Shown here: piece after piece, positions 1 to 9,204 of the stretch
How the letters are laid out: every line of letters begins with the position of its first letter
Numbering within the stretch: the stretch's first letter is position 1
Assembly (NCBI GenBank): GCA_024642335.1
Contig: JAHEBH010000003.1
Location: 42,372 to 106,371, forward strand
Length of the DNA: 64,000 nucleotides
Reading direction: 5' to 3'
DNA from: Erythrobacter sp.
GTDB lineage: Bacteria > Pseudomonadota > Alphaproteobacteria > Sphingomonadales > Sphingomonadaceae
Notes under the pieces: generated by a model
Seen by the model: the letters and a program-made list of their open reading frames with translations, nothing else
The model's database searches: none
What the model was told of the DNA's origin: nothing
Program-made: the position numbers and the translations under genes

Positions 1-1355
1 GTGGCAGGATCGGCGAATCCTCCGCGCAGCTTCTCGCGGAGCAGCTGCGCGAAGCGAAATTGCCCATGGCGCGCCTCAAGACAGGCACTCCGCCGCGTCT
101 CGATGGCCGGACAATCGACTGGGCGCGGCTCGAAGCGCAGGCTTCGGACAGCGATCCCTGGACCATGTCGCCGCTGACGTCAAAACGCCTGAATCCACAA
201 GTTTTCTGCGCAATTACAAGGACAAATGCGCGCAGCCACGCGATCATTGCGGAAAATCTCCATCGCTCTCCGCTCTTTACCGGCGCCATCGGTGCAGCAG
301 GACCGCGCTATTGCCCCTCGATCGAGGACAAGATCCACCGCTTTGCCGATCGCGATGGTCACCAGGTCTTCCTGGAGCCCGAGGGGCTCGACACGCATCT
401 GGTCTATCCGAACGGAATCAGCACCTCGTTGCCGACCGATGTGCAACTCGCCATGCTCAGGACGATGGATGGCCTTGAGCGGGTCGAAATGGAGGTTCCG
501 GGCTATGCGGTGGAGTACGACCATATTGATCCGCGCGCTCTGGGGCCGGATTTGCAGCTGAAGGCCATGCCGGGCCTCTATTGCGCTGGTCAGATCAACG
601 GAACCACCGGATATGAAGAGGCTGCGGCGCAGGGGCTCGTGGCCGGGCTGCAGGCCGCCAGCGCCGTGCTGGAGCGTGATCCGGTGCGGCTGGACCGTGC
701 CAATTCCTACATGGCGGTAATGATCGACGATCTCACGCTGCACGGGGTGAGCGAGCCTTATCGCATGCTCACCGCAAGGGCGGAGTACCGGCTGCGGTTG
801 CGCGCCAACAATGCGACAACGCGCCTGACCCCACTTGCGCTGGAGGTGGGATGTGTCGGGCAGGAGCGGCAAGGCTGGTTCGAGCGGCGTGAAGCGGCGA
901 AGGCACAATGGGAGGATGCGTTGGACCGTAGTGTCTCCGCAGGCGAACTGGCCGCCAATGGTGTTTCCGCCAAACAGGATATCGGGCGCCTTTCCTTGCG
1001 CGAATGGTTGAGATTTCCGCAAGTTACGATGGGTTCCCTGGCCCCGTGGTTGCCAGACAAATGCGATCCGGCTGGCCTCTTGGCGGAGGAGTTGGCCGAA
1101 GATGCCGCCTATGCGCCCTATCTCGAGCGGCAGGAGAGTGAATTGCGCGATTTGCGGGCAAGTGAAGCGGTGAGATTGGGCGATAATTTCTCCTACGGCG
1201 ATGTACCCGGCCTCTCGAACGAAATGGTTGAAAGGTTGGCGACTGCGAAGCCGGCCAACCTTGCCGCAGCGGGCCGGGTGCGCGGGATAACGCCTGCGGC
1301 GCTTGCGGCGGTGCTCGTCTATGCGAGGCGGCGCGTTACGGAGGTGGCGGAATGA
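1..1355 (+). CDS. mnmG: tRNA uridine-5-carboxymethylaminomethyl(34) synthesis enzyme MnmG, 5' end cut by window
   Basis: C-terminal three quarters of MnmG (GidA), the FAD protein that works with MnmE to modify wobble U34 of some tRNAs. The open frame starts at base 3 with no start codon, so the gene begins before the window; about 450 of roughly 620 residues are visible. The conserved RLKTGTPPR block lies near the left edge. It is followed by the second nucleotide-binding segment ([21 protein letters not shown]) and the GidA-associated C-terminal region ([16 protein letters not shown]). The stop overlaps the rsmG start by 4 bp (ATGA). mnmG-rsmG-parA-parB is the usual order near the origin in alphaproteobacteria, so the window edge is probably origin-proximal (inference). 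Confidence 0.96.
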   Translation, partial: GRIGESSAQLLAEQLREAKLPMARLKTGTPPRLDGRTIDWARLEAQASDSDPWTMSPLTSKRLNPQVFCAITRTNARSHAIIAENLHRSPLFTGAIGAAGPRYCPSIEDKIHRFADRDGHQVFLEPEGLDTHLVYPNGISTSLPTDVQLAMLRTMDGLERVEMEVPGYAVEYDHIDPRALGPDLQLKAMPGLYCAGQINGTTGYEEAAAQGLVAGLQAASAVLERDPVRLDRANSYMAVMIDDLTLHGVSEPYRMLTARAEYRLRLRANNATTRLTPLALEVGCVGQERQGWFERREAAKAQWEDALDRSVSAGELAANGVSAKQDIGRLSLREWLRFPQVTMGSLAPWLPDKCDPAGLLAEELAEDAAYAPYLERQESELRDLRASEAVRLGDNFSYGDVPGLSNEMVERLATAKPANLAAAGRVRGITPAALAAVLVYARRRVTEVAE

Positions 1356-1978
1356 TCGGTAATGAAGATGAAGCGCGGGCCTATTGTACCCGGATCTGCG
1401 ATGAAGGGGCGATGGCGCGGCTCGAACGCTTCATTCCGTTGCTCGTCGCGGAGAACGAGCGGCAGAACCTGATTTCCACCAACAGCCTCAATTTCGTATG
1501 GCAGCGCCATATTGCGGACAGCGTTCAACTCTTGTCACATGTTCCACGTGAAACATCACCCTGGCTCGATCTGGGAAGCGGAGCGGGGATGCCGGGGCTG
1601 GTGCTGGCGATCGCAAGGCCCGATCTGACCTTCCATCTCGTCGAATCGCGGAAGCGTCGTGTGGCCTGGCTTGAGCAGGTAAAGGCGCATTTCGGCCTGG
1701 AAAATTGCCATATTCATGGCGCACGACTGGAAAATGTGGAAACCATGCCTGTGCGCGTAATCTGCGCGCGTGCCTTCGCTCCGCTTGGTAAACTCCTCAG
1801 CTTATCCGCGCGCTTTTCCACACAGGATACGACTTGGCTGTTGCCCAAAGGGCGTTCGGCAGGTCAAGAATTGTCTGAACAACCCGAATCGGTGCGCAAA
1901 ATGTTCCACGTGGAACACTCACAGACCGATCCGGAAGCAGGAATCGTCAAAGGCACAGGGAGCCCTCCAGTCCAATGA
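1352..1978 (+). CDS. rsmG: 16S rRNA (guanine(527)-N7)-methyltransferase RsmG
   Basis: RsmG (GidB), 208 aa, methylates G527 of 16S rRNA with SAM. The SAM motif [16 protein letters not shown] begins near residue 72, after the NLIS and WQRHIADS signatures of the family. It overlaps mnmG upstream and parA downstream by 4 bp each, so the block is probably translationally coupled. The coding sequence carries two parS centromere sites: one encodes HVPRET (residues 63-68) and the other MFHVEH (184-189). The two sites are read in different frames, so DNA-level constraint sits on top of the protein sequence. The C-terminal tail after LLPKG is not part of the catalytic core. Confidence 0.95.
   Translation: MIGNEDEARAYCTRICDEGAMARLERFIPLLVAENERQNLISTNSLNFVWQRHIADSVQLLSHVPRETSPWLDLGSGAGMPGLVLAIARPDLTFHLVESRKRRVAWLEQVKAHFGLENCHIHGARLENVETMPVRVICARAFAPLGKLLSLSARFSTQDTTWLLPKGRSAGQELSEQPESVRKMFHVEHSQTDPEAGIVKGTGSPPVQ
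1540..1555 (+). promoter_or_regulatory. parS centromere site 1 (ParB binding)
   Basis: The 16-bp sequence TGTTCCACGTGAAACA matches the canonical chromosomal parS palindrome with one asymmetric pair. It lies inside rsmG, about 1.2 kb upstream of parB. ParB is expected to load here and spread as a CTP-dependent clamp (family knowledge). Confidence 0.93.
1902..1917 (+). promoter_or_regulatory. parS centromere site 2 (ParB binding)
   Basis: TGTTCCACGTGGAACA, a perfect 16-bp palindrome differing from site 1 by one base. It lies near the 3' end of rsmG, 362 bp from site 1 and about 60 bp before the parA start, so ParB loading here could also affect parAB transcription (inference). Confidence 0.93.
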
Positions 1979-2751
1979 TTTGCATCGCCATAGCCAACCA
2001 GAAGGGCGGTGTGGGCAAGACCACCACCGCGATCAACATCGCAACGGCTATGGCTGCAACGGGGTGGAGGACGTTGCTGATCGACCTCGATCCGCAGGGC
2101 AATGCCTCGACCGGGATCGGTCTCGATGCGGCTCACCGCGATATGTCGAGTTACGATGTGCTGGTTGACCAGATTCCCCTCGATGATTGCATCGTCTCCT
2201 CGAAAATCCCCGGCCTCGACCTGTTGCCCGCCACCGTCGATCTCAGCGGGGCGGAGGTGGAGCTTGTGGGTGTGGAAGATCGCACAAACCGTTTGCGCGA
2301 TGCCTTGGCCAACCACCGCGGCCACGATGTCTGCTTTATCGACTGTCCGCCCTCTCTCGGCTTGCTGACACTCAACGCGCTGTGCGCAGCCGATACGCTT
2401 CTGGTCCCGTTGCAGTGCGAGTTCTTTGCATTGGAGGGATTGAGCCAGCTTTTGCAGACGGTCGAGCAGGTGCAGCAGCGTTTCAACGCAGATCTGGGCA
2501 TTGTCGGCATCGTTCTGACCATGTTCGACCGCCGTAACCGCCTGACCGACCAGGTGGCCGACGATGTACGTGAATGCTTGGGCAAGCTTGTCTTTGAGTC
2601 CGTAATCCCGCGCAATGTGCGCCTGTCCGAGGCACCGAGCCATGGTTTGCCGGCGCTGGTGTACGATCATGCCTGCTCGGGAAGTCGTGCCTATATGGCG
2701 CTGGCGCGCGAATTGATCGGGCGCCTGCCGCAGGAGAAGGTAGCAGCATGA
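1975..2751 (+). CDS. parA: chromosome partitioning ATPase ParA
   Basis: ParA/Soj, 258 aa, the DNA-binding ATPase whose nucleoid gradient moves ParB-parS complexes apart. The deviant Walker A motif KGGVGKTT sits at residues 10-17, followed by LLIDLDPQGNASTG (A') and the Walker B segment CFIDCPPSLGLLTLNA. The protein is short and has no N-terminal helix-turn-helix, as expected for the chromosomal Ib-like type. ATGA overlaps on both sides tie it to rsmG and parB. The two parS sites lie just upstream. Confidence 0.97.
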   Translation: MICIAIANQKGGVGKTTTAINIATAMAATGWRTLLIDLDPQGNASTGIGLDAAHRDMSSYDVLVDQIPLDDCIVSSKIPGLDLLPATVDLSGAEVELVGVEDRTNRLRDALANHRGHDVCFIDCPPSLGLLTLNALCAADTLLVPLQCEFFALEGLSQLLQTVEQVQQRFNADLGIVGIVLTMFDRRNRLTDQVADDVRECLGKLVFESVIPRNVRLSEAPSHGLPALVYDHACSGSRAYMALARELIGRLPQEKVAA

Positions 2752-3716
2752 GCACTCAGGAAACCCCGGAAAAACCAGCACAGCGCCGCAAACTGGGCAG
2801 GGGGCTGGGTGCGCTGATGGGTGAAACCCGCCGTGAAGAGCCTTTGGCGCTATCTACCTCAGGGCGCTTGCACGGCACGGAACATGTTATTTCCCCTTCA
2901 GCGAGCGAAACACGCTCCGAAGGACTGGCGCATCTACCGGTGGCTGCGATAGAGCCCCATCCAGACCAGCCCCGCCGCCATTTTGCAGAGGACGCTCTGG
3001 AGGAGCTGGCCGCTTCCATCGCATCGCGCGGCGTGATCCAGCCTGTGGTGGTGCGTCCCCTGGGTAACGGGCGTTACCAGCTGGTTGCCGGCGAGCGCCG
3101 CTGGCGCGCGGCCCAAAGGGCGCAACTCCATGAAATACCGGCACTAATTCGCGAACTCGGCGATCGTGACGTCATGGCACTGGCGCTGATTGAGAACATC
3201 CAGCGCGAAGATCTGAACCCGGTGGAGGAAGCCCGCGCTTACCAGCGTCTGGCCGATCTGGAGGAAATGACGCAGGCGGAAATCGCCCGGCTGGTCGAAA
3301 AGTCGCGCAGCCACGTCGCCAATCTGCAGCGCCTGCTGACTCTACCGGACAGCGTGCTCGGCCACCTGGAAACCGGCAAGCTCGATATGGGCCATGCCCG
3401 TGCGCTGGTAGGCCGCGAAAATGCCGCTGAACTGGCCGAACAGGCGATTGCGAAAGGGCTTTCGGTGCGCGAGGTCGAAAAGCTGGCGCGTTCCCTCGAC
3501 GGCGGCAGGGCGAAGCAGCGCAAGGCACGCGAACCGCGCGATCTGGCGCAGGATGCCGACATTGCCGCTGTCGAAAACCACCTGGAGGAATTTCTCGGCC
3601 TTCCGGTCAAGATCGCCGCCGATGCAGACCCGCGTTCGGGCGCGGTCACGATCAAATACCGCACGCTCGACCAGCTGGACCTGATCTGTCAGCGCCTGAC
3701 GGGCGGGGGAATCTGA
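2748..3716 (+). CDS. parB: chromosome partitioning protein ParB
   Basis: ParB/Spo0J, 322 aa, a parS-binding CTPase clamp. The N-terminal segment RRKLGRGLGALMGE is the typical ParA-contacting peptide. The CTP-binding region includes IEPHPDQPRRHF and GERRWRAAQ (near residue 115). The helix-turn-helix follows (TQAEIARLVEKSRSHVANLQRLL) and a C-terminal dimer domain ends the protein. It is the last gene of the mnmG-rsmG-parA-parB run and converges on the next gene across 137 bp. That gap holds two GTTGATCA direct repeats (3790-3797, 3803-3810) and no obvious terminator. Confidence 0.97.
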   Translation: MSTQETPEKPAQRRKLGRGLGALMGETRREEPLALSTSGRLHGTEHVISPSASETRSEGLAHLPVAAIEPHPDQPRRHFAEDALEELAASIASRGVIQPVVVRPLGNGRYQLVAGERRWRAAQRAQLHEIPALIRELGDRDVMALALIENIQREDLNPVEEARAYQRLADLEEMTQAEIARLVEKSRSHVANLQRLLTLPDSVLGHLETGKLDMGHARALVGRENAAELAEQAIAKGLSVREVEKLARSLDGGRAKQRKAREPRDLAQDADIAAVENHLEEFLGLPVKIAADADPRSGAVTIKYRTLDQLDLICQRLTGGGI

Positions 3717-3853
3717 TCTGGCATCTGATCGGGGTGCCAAAAGTCGCGCCGCGCTACTTCGGCCACAAATAATCACGCGAATTTGCGCAGTTGATCAGCG
3801 AAGTTGATCATTGGCGATAGCAAGGCTTGCCGCCCCTGACACCTGCGGCTGCG

Positions 3854-4342
3854 TCAGATCCTGCCAGAAAGGAGCCCTGCCAGCTCCTCGATCCCCGCCT
3901 GGTCCTCCAGATCGAAGCGTGAGGGCAGGGGGCTATCCAGATCGATCACGGCAATCACTACGCCGCCGCGCCTGACCGGCACGACCAGTTCCGACCGTGT
4001 CTCCGCATCACAGGCGATGTGCCCTGGGAAAGCATGGACGTCTTCTACCAGCTGGCTTGTCCCGCTTGCAGCGCATGCACCACAAACTCCTGAAGTCAAA
4101 GGGATTCTGATGCAGGCAGGCCTTCCTGCAAAGGGCCCGAGCACCAATTCGCCATCCACCATGCGGTAAAAGCCCGTCCAGTTCACATCGGGAAGGAATT
4201 CCCACAGCAAGGCGGCAACATTGGCCATATTGGCCACACCGTCGCATTCGCCTGCAGTCAGGGCGTCGGCCGCCCGAAGCAGCTCACGATAGAGCTCCGG
4301 CTTCGAAAGCCCTTCGGAAAAGCGGAAATCGAACATCATCAT
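3854..4342 (-). CDS. msrC: GAF-domain free methionine-(R)-sulfoxide reductase
   Basis: A 162-aa single GAF-domain protein of the fRMsr family, which reduces free L-methionine-(R)-sulfoxide in the cytoplasm with thioredoxin-linked cysteines. Signature blocks are NWTGFYRM, LGPFAGRPACIRI, SGVCGAC and DVHAFPGHIACD; these hold the three family cysteines (in PAC, GVC and IAC). Three consecutive ATG codons occur at 4342, 4339 and 4336, and an in-frame TTG lies at 4357. I chose 4342, but 4336 would fit homologues equally well. The gene diverges from the sugar dehydrogenase with about 57 bp between starts. Confidence 0.9.
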   Translation of the reverse strand: MMMFDFRFSEGLSKPELYRELLRAADALTAGECDGVANMANVAALLWEFLPDVNWTGFYRMVDGELVLGPFAGRPACIRIPLTSGVCGACAASGTSQLVEDVHAFPGHIACDAETRSELVVPVRRGGVVIAVIDLDSPLPSRFDLEDQAGIEELAGLLSGRI

Positions 4343-4399
4343 CGCTCTAGCCGCCAAAGCATTTGCCGCAAAGCCCGCTTGGCCCTATTTCCATGCGCC

Positions 4400-5866
4400 A
4401 TGACTATCGTGAAAAAGATCCTTATCGCCCTTGTTGTCATCCTGCTGGTGCTTGTGGCACTGGGCTGGTGGCTGACGCGTGGCTCGGCGCCGCAGTATTC
4501 TCTGGAAGAAACCAGCGGCACCGATCCCGTCCTTGCGGAACCGCAGGAGGAATTCCTGCCCACGGTGGGCGTTTCCACACCGATCGGGTGGCAGGAGGGC
4601 GAATTGCCCGTGGCGGCCGACGGTTTGGTGGTCAATCGCTTCGCCGAAGGGCTCGAGCATCCACGTGTCCTCTATACATTGCCCAATGGCGATGTGCTGG
4701 CCGTGCTCACCAATGCACCCGAACGGCCGATTGCCGGGGGATGGCTGACCAATCTGGTAGCCGGATTCCTGTTCAGCGAGGCCGGCGCTGCCGTGCCGTC
4801 ACCCAACCAGATCGTGCTGCTGCGCGATGCCGATGCCGATGGTGTGGCCGAGGAGCGCCATGTGCTGCGTGACGATCTCGACTCTCCCTCTGGCGTCGCC
4901 TGGCACGATGGCAACCTCTACGTCGCCAACCATGATGCGCTGCTGCGCTTCGATTATGCGCTGGGCGATACACAGATCGTGGGCGAGGCGGAGAAGCTCG
5001 CCGACCTGCCGCCTGCCGGCAACCACTGGATGCGCAATATCCTGCTCAATGAGGAAGGAAACCTCCTCTACATCGCAGTGGGATCGGCATCGAACATCGG
5101 CGAAGGCGGGATGGAGATCGAAGAGGGGCGCGCGGCGATCCATGAGCTCAACCTCCGGACTGGGCAGGCACGAATTTATGGCGGCGGCTTGCGCAATCCC
5201 AACGGGCTCGACTGGAACCCCTGGCGCGACGAACTCTGGACCACGGTGAACGAGCGCGACATGCTCGGCCCCGACCTGGTGCCCGACTACCTCACCAATG
5301 TCCCGCTGGGCGTGAATTACGGCTGGCCGTGGGTCTATTACAACGATGTCTTCGACAATCGCGTGAAAGCGCCGGCGCCGCAATTCCTCACCGAATATAC
5401 GAGAACGCCCGAATTCGCGCTCGGCCCGCACGTCGCACCGCTCGGTCTCGTGTTCACGCAGGAAGGCACGCGCATGGGCGAGCGTTTTGCACAAGGCGCC
5501 TTCGTGGCCCGCCACGGATCGTGGAACCGCAACCCACGCGTGGGCTATGACGTTGTTTTCATTGAATTTGACTCCCGCGGCAACCCGCAAGGCAAACCGC
5601 TAACCGTGCTCGAGAGCTTCCTGGCCGGCGACGGGGAGACCAGGGGGCGTCCGACCTGGACAGCGTGGGACCGGACCGGCGCGCTGCTGGTGAGCGATGA
5701 CACGGGCAATGTGATCTGGCGCGTGGTCAATCCCAATGCCGAACCGACCGCAGCGCCGGTGCGCAATACGGGCGCACCTCTACCACCCCGCCGCGAGCTG
5801 ATCGGCGATCCGTCGCGCGCCTTCGAGGAGCCGCCGGCGAACCTCCCCATGCCGGGAGGCCTCTGA
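4400..5866 (+). CDS. membrane-anchored PQQ-dependent sugar dehydrogenase (glucose/sorbosone dehydrogenase family)
   Basis: A 488-aa protein with one N-terminal membrane anchor (about residues 5-26, IVKKILIALVVILLVLVALGWW) and a beta-propeller of the GSDH fold. Typical motifs are NHWMRNILLNEEG, YIAVGSASN, GLRNPNGLDW, NYGWPWVYYN and FVARHGSWNR. These match the sorbosone/aldose sugar dehydrogenase group that oxidises sugars in the periplasm with PQQ. The true substrate cannot be told from sequence. I preferred the ATG at 4400 because the hydrophobic anchor follows directly; an upstream in-frame start at 4379 is possible. It converges on the DUF815 gene with a 6-bp gap and no terminator. Confidence 0.85.
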   Translation: MTIVKKILIALVVILLVLVALGWWLTRGSAPQYSLEETSGTDPVLAEPQEEFLPTVGVSTPIGWQEGELPVAADGLVVNRFAEGLEHPRVLYTLPNGDVLAVLTNAPERPIAGGWLTNLVAGFLFSEAGAAVPSPNQIVLLRDADADGVAEERHVLRDDLDSPSGVAWHDGNLYVANHDALLRFDYALGDTQIVGEAEKLADLPPAGNHWMRNILLNEEGNLLYIAVGSASNIGEGGMEIEEGRAAIHELNLRTGQARIYGGGLRNPNGLDWNPWRDELWTTVNERDMLGPDLVPDYLTNVPLGVNYGWPWVYYNDVFDNRVKAPAPQFLTEYTRTPEFALGPHVAPLGLVFTQEGTRMGERFAQGAFVARHGSWNRNPRVGYDVVFIEFDSRGNPQGKPLTVLESFLAGDGETRGRPTWTAWDRTGALLVSDDTGNVIWRVVNPNAEPTAAPVRNTGAPLPPRRELIGDPSRAFEEPPANLPMPGGL

Positions 5867-5872
5867 GACTTC

Positions 5873-6694
5873 TTACCCGAGCGACTTGCCGGCGCGTCCA
5901 GCCAGTTCGGTTATGAAATGCCATGCAGTGCGGCCCGAGCGGGATCCGCGCCGCTTCGACCATTCGAGCGCTTCTGCCTCGTCCAGATCGAGGCCATATT
6001 CCGCCGCATAGCCGCGCAAGATATCGAGAAACTCGTCCTGCGAGCAGGCGTGGAAGCCCAGCGACAGCCCGAAACGGTCGGCCAGCGCGAGAGTGTCGTC
6101 CACCGCATCGCGCGGGTTGAGCGGGTCGTCCTGTTCGCTGCCGTGGCGCGGAATGATCGCCCGGCGGTTCGAGGTCACCGCCAGCCGCACATTGGCGGGA
6201 CGTGCCTCAACCCCGCCGTCGAGCCAGCTGCGCAAATGGCGCGGACCGACGCTGTCGCCCTCGGCAAAGCCGAGATCGTCGATAAAGACGAGGAAGTTGC
6301 GCTCGACCTTCGCCAGCTGCTGGAAAAGCGCAGTGAGCGCGGTCAGCGCATCGGTGGTGACCTGCACCAGCGCGATCGCGCCGCCATCTCCTTGCGCGGC
6401 GGCCACGGCAGCGCGAACCAGCGCGGATTTGCCCATCCCGCGGGACCCCCACAGCAACATGTCATGCGCCGCCTGCCCCGCAGCCAGCCTTGCGACATTT
6501 GACGTCACGGTGCGCTTCTGTCGGTCAATTCCGCGCAAGAGCGCGAGATCGGGCGCTTCGATGCGCCCAACAGGGTGCGCGGTCCCGTTCCAGACATAGG
6601 CAGGCGCGGAAAGCCAGTCCGCCACTGCGGATGCCTGTGCCTGCGCTTCCAGCGCCTCGGCAATGCGGCGCAACAAATCCTCGGTCCTGTTCAT
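5873..6694 (-). CDS. DUF815 family AAA+ ATPase
   Basis: A 273-aa predicted ATPase of the DUF815 family; its cellular role is unknown. Walker A is LLWGSRGMGKSALVRA, Walker B is FLVFIDDLGF, and the conserved block VRLAVTSNRRAIIPRH follows. The start is the ATG at 6694 (MNRTEDLLRR). The same frame stays open far upstream, antisense to the arylsulfotransferase gene, but that extension has no family similarity and is not coding. It diverges from the arylsulfotransferase-like gene across 132 bp. Confidence 0.88.
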   Translation of the reverse strand: MNRTEDLLRRIAEALEAQAQASAVADWLSAPAYVWNGTAHPVGRIEAPDLALLRGIDRQKRTVTSNVARLAAGQAAHDMLLWGSRGMGKSALVRAAVAAAQGDGGAIALVQVTTDALTALTALFQQLAKVERNFLVFIDDLGFAEGDSVGPRHLRSWLDGGVEARPANVRLAVTSNRRAIIPRHGSEQDDPLNPRDAVDDTLALADRFGLSLGFHACSQDEFLDILRGYAAEYGLDLDEAEALEWSKRRGSRSGRTAWHFITELAGRAGKSLG

Positions 6695-6826
6695 GCGCCC
6701 TGCCTCGCCCGCCGCACCTGCTTCGTCAAGTCGATTGCACTGGCACGGATTTGCCGACAAGATGGAGGCTCCCCCCATTGAGGAGGCACCGCGAGGCGCC
6801 GGGGGCATGGTAATGGAGGGGAAATC

Positions 6827-8233
6827 ATGAAGCAGTGGAAGCTGCGGCGGGTAGCCGCGTGCGTCTTTTCGATCGGGTCTCTGGCCCTGGCGGCCCCAAT
6901 GGCGGCCGCACCCAGCGTCTATCCTACCGGCACGACGATCTACGATCCGGAGCAGGCTGACAGCGGCTATACGGTACTGTCCATCCTCGGCACGCGTGCC
7001 GTGGTGGTCATCGACATGAATGGCCGCGTGGTGAAGCAGTGGGACGATTACAACGTCTCGGCCGGCGGACCTGCCCGCATCCTGCCGGGCGGTATCGTTT
7101 TGGCATCGAACGGAGCTTTCCCTGGCCACCTGGAGACCACCGCGCTGATCGCACGCGATTTCGACGGCAACGAGCTGTGGCGATTCGACCGCGCGGAGGA
7201 AATCACCATCCGCCGGACCACAGGCGAAGGGGCTGATGCCGTTACAACCGAAGAAAGACAATGGAGCGCCCGCCAGCACCACGACTGGCAGCTTTCGAGT
7301 TTCCCTGCGGGATATTACTCGCCCGATTTCACGCCCGGCCTCGACGGCGCGCGGACCTTGATCCTTGCCCATGCCAACAAGAGCGATGCAGCGATTGCCG
7401 ATGTCGTGCTGGAAGACGACCGGATCTACGAACTCGACGCCAATGGCGCAATCGTGTGGGACTGGCGCGCCAGCGACCATATCGACGAGCTCGGTTTCAA
7501 CGTGGCGGAGCGCAACGCCATCCGCCGCGGCGGCGCGCGCGACAATTTCGACTGGTTCCACATCAATTCGGCCACCTATCTGGGGCCGAACAAGTGGTAT
7601 GATGCGGGCGACGAGCGCTTCCACCCCGACAATGTGATCATCTCCAGCCGGCAGACGAGCATCATTGCCATTATCGCGCGCGATGGCTCGATCGTCTGGC
7701 AGTTGGGTCCCGATTATGCGGATTCGCTGGCGGAAATGGCGATCGGCCAGATCGTCGGCCAGCACCATGCGCATTTCATTCCCCAGGGCCTGCCGGGGGC
7801 GGGCAATCTGCTCGTCTTCGATAATGGCGGTTCGGGCGGTTATGGCGATCCCAACGCCCTGTCCCCCAACGGCCAGACCGAATATCGCCGCCACAATTCG
7901 CGTGTGCTGGAAATCGATCCGGTGACGCTGGAAGTGGTGTGGAGGTATGAGGCAGGGAACTTCTTCAGCTTCAACATCAGCGGGGCACAGCGCCTGGAAA
8001 ACGGCAATACGCTGATCACGGAAGGTGCGCCGGGCCGCGTGTTCGAGGTAACCGCGGGCGAACGGCCCCAGATCGTCTGGGAATACCAGAACGCCTCGGG
8101 CGCTGGTGGGCCACAGGTCTATCGCGCCTATCGCCTGCCCTATAACTGGATCCCGCAACTGCCACTGCCCGACGAGGTTGCGCTTGCAGCGCCCGAGCCG
8201 GGCACCTTCCATGTGCCCGGCAGCGTGCAATAG
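6827..8233 (+). CDS. secreted arylsulfotransferase (ASST) family protein
   Basis: A 468-aa exported protein with a signal peptide (about residues 1-27, ending AAPMAAA) and a beta-propeller of the arylsulfotransferase family. Repeated blade motifs include RVVKQWDDYN, IYELDANGAIVWDW, DGSIVWQLGPDY and TLEVVWRYEAG. The histidine-rich segments ARQHHDW, DWFHIN and QHHAHFIPQG match positions that form the catalytic centre in characterised family members. The known reaction is PAPS-independent sulfate transfer between phenols in the periplasm; the substrate here is unknown. GAGGGG just before the ATG is a good ribosome site. Confidence 0.82.
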   Translation: MKQWKLRRVAACVFSIGSLALAAPMAAAPSVYPTGTTIYDPEQADSGYTVLSILGTRAVVVIDMNGRVVKQWDDYNVSAGGPARILPGGIVLASNGAFPGHLETTALIARDFDGNELWRFDRAEEITIRRTTGEGADAVTTEERQWSARQHHDWQLSSFPAGYYSPDFTPGLDGARTLILAHANKSDAAIADVVLEDDRIYELDANGAIVWDWRASDHIDELGFNVAERNAIRRGGARDNFDWFHINSATYLGPNKWYDAGDERFHPDNVIISSRQTSIIAIIARDGSIVWQLGPDYADSLAEMAIGQIVGQHHAHFIPQGLPGAGNLLVFDNGGSGGYGDPNALSPNGQTEYRRHNSRVLEIDPVTLEVVWRYEAGNFFSFNISGAQRLENGNTLITEGAPGRVFEVTAGERPQIVWEYQNASGAGGPQVYRAYRLPYNWIPQLPLPDEVALAAPEPGTFHVPGSVQ

Positions 8234-8270
8234 ACTTGGCTTGTCGCCTCGCGCGTTCTAGCGCGGGGCG

Positions 8271-9200
8271 ATGACCGAGAGACTGGCGAATGACGGGCAG
8301 GGCATAGCGCGCGCAGTGGAGCTGCTGCGCGCGGGCCAGCTCGTCGCTGTGCCGACAGAGACGGTCTACGGCCTTGCCGCGCGCGCGGATAGCGAGGATG
8401 CCGTCGCCGCGATCTATCGCGCCAAGGGCCGCCCCAGCTTCAATCCGCTGATCAGCCATGTATCGAGCGTGGAAATGGCACGGCGCTTGGCGCAATTCGA
8501 CGAGCGGGCGGAGCGCCTGGCGGCGCACTTCTGGCCGGGACCGCTCACGCTGGTGCTTCCGCTGCGCGAGGAGGCAGGTGTTGTGCCGGCGGTGACCGCA
8601 GGCCTGCCCACGATAGCGCTGCGCATGCCCGCCCATCCGGTCACGCAGGAGCTGCTGCGCCAGCTCGACCTGCCGCTGGCCGCACCATCGGCAAATCGTA
8701 GCATGGGGATCAGTCCGACCAGCGCCGATCATGTAGCAAGCACGCTCGACGGACGGATCGCGGCGATTCTCGATGGCGGGACCTGCCTGCGCGGGCTGGA
8801 ATCGACCATTGTCGCCTTGCGCGAGGGAAATGGCTGGAGCCTGTTGCGCGAAGGCCCGGTGACGCGGGAGGAACTGGAGCAAATACTGGGTTGCCCGCCT
8901 GTCGAAGCTGGCAAGGGGATCGAAGCCCCCGGCCAGCTGGTGCGGCATTATTCACCGGGCAAACCCGTGCGGCTGGAGGCTGGCGAAGCAGCCGAAGGCG
9001 AGTTCCTAATCGGGTTTGGCGAAATCCGGGGCCATAGCAACCTCTCGGATTCGGGCGATCTCGCCCAGGCGGCGGCGCGGCTTTATGCCTGCCTGCATGA
9101 GGCGGCCGCATCGCCTCTTGCGCGCATTGCGGTGGCGCCAATTCCGCAATCAGGGATCGGCGCGGCGATCTGTGATCGCCTGACAAGGGCTGCGGCCTAG
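8271..9200 (+). CDS. sua5: L-threonylcarbamoyladenylate synthase, Sua5 type
   Basis: A 309-aa two-domain Sua5 protein that makes threonylcarbamoyl-AMP from threonine, bicarbonate and ATP, the first step of t6A37 tRNA modification. The N-terminal YrdC domain (about residues 10-200) contains VPTETVYGLAARADS, AKGRPSFNPL and APSANRSMGISPT. A C-terminal Sua5 domain follows (GQLVRHYSPGKPV), so it is the longer form rather than the single-domain TsaC. It lies 37 bp after the ASST-family gene and converges on the first GIN gene with 4 bp between stops. Confidence 0.93.
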   Translation: MTERLANDGQGIARAVELLRAGQLVAVPTETVYGLAARADSEDAVAAIYRAKGRPSFNPLISHVSSVEMARRLAQFDERAERLAAHFWPGPLTLVLPLREEAGVVPAVTAGLPTIALRMPAHPVTQELLRQLDLPLAAPSANRSMGISPTSADHVASTLDGRIAAILDGGTCLRGLESTIVALREGNGWSLLREGPVTREELEQILGCPPVEAGKGIEAPGQLVRHYSPGKPVRLEAGEAAEGEFLIGFGEIRGHSNLSDSGDLAQAAARLYACLHEAAASPLARIAVAPIPQSGIGAAICDRLTRAAA

Positions 9201-9204
9201 AACG

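Noticed and set aside
6695..8230. Upstream extension of the DUF815 frame, giving 785 codons
   Set aside because: The extra part is antisense to the arylsulfotransferase-like gene and has no similarity; the ATG at 6694 begins the conserved protein.
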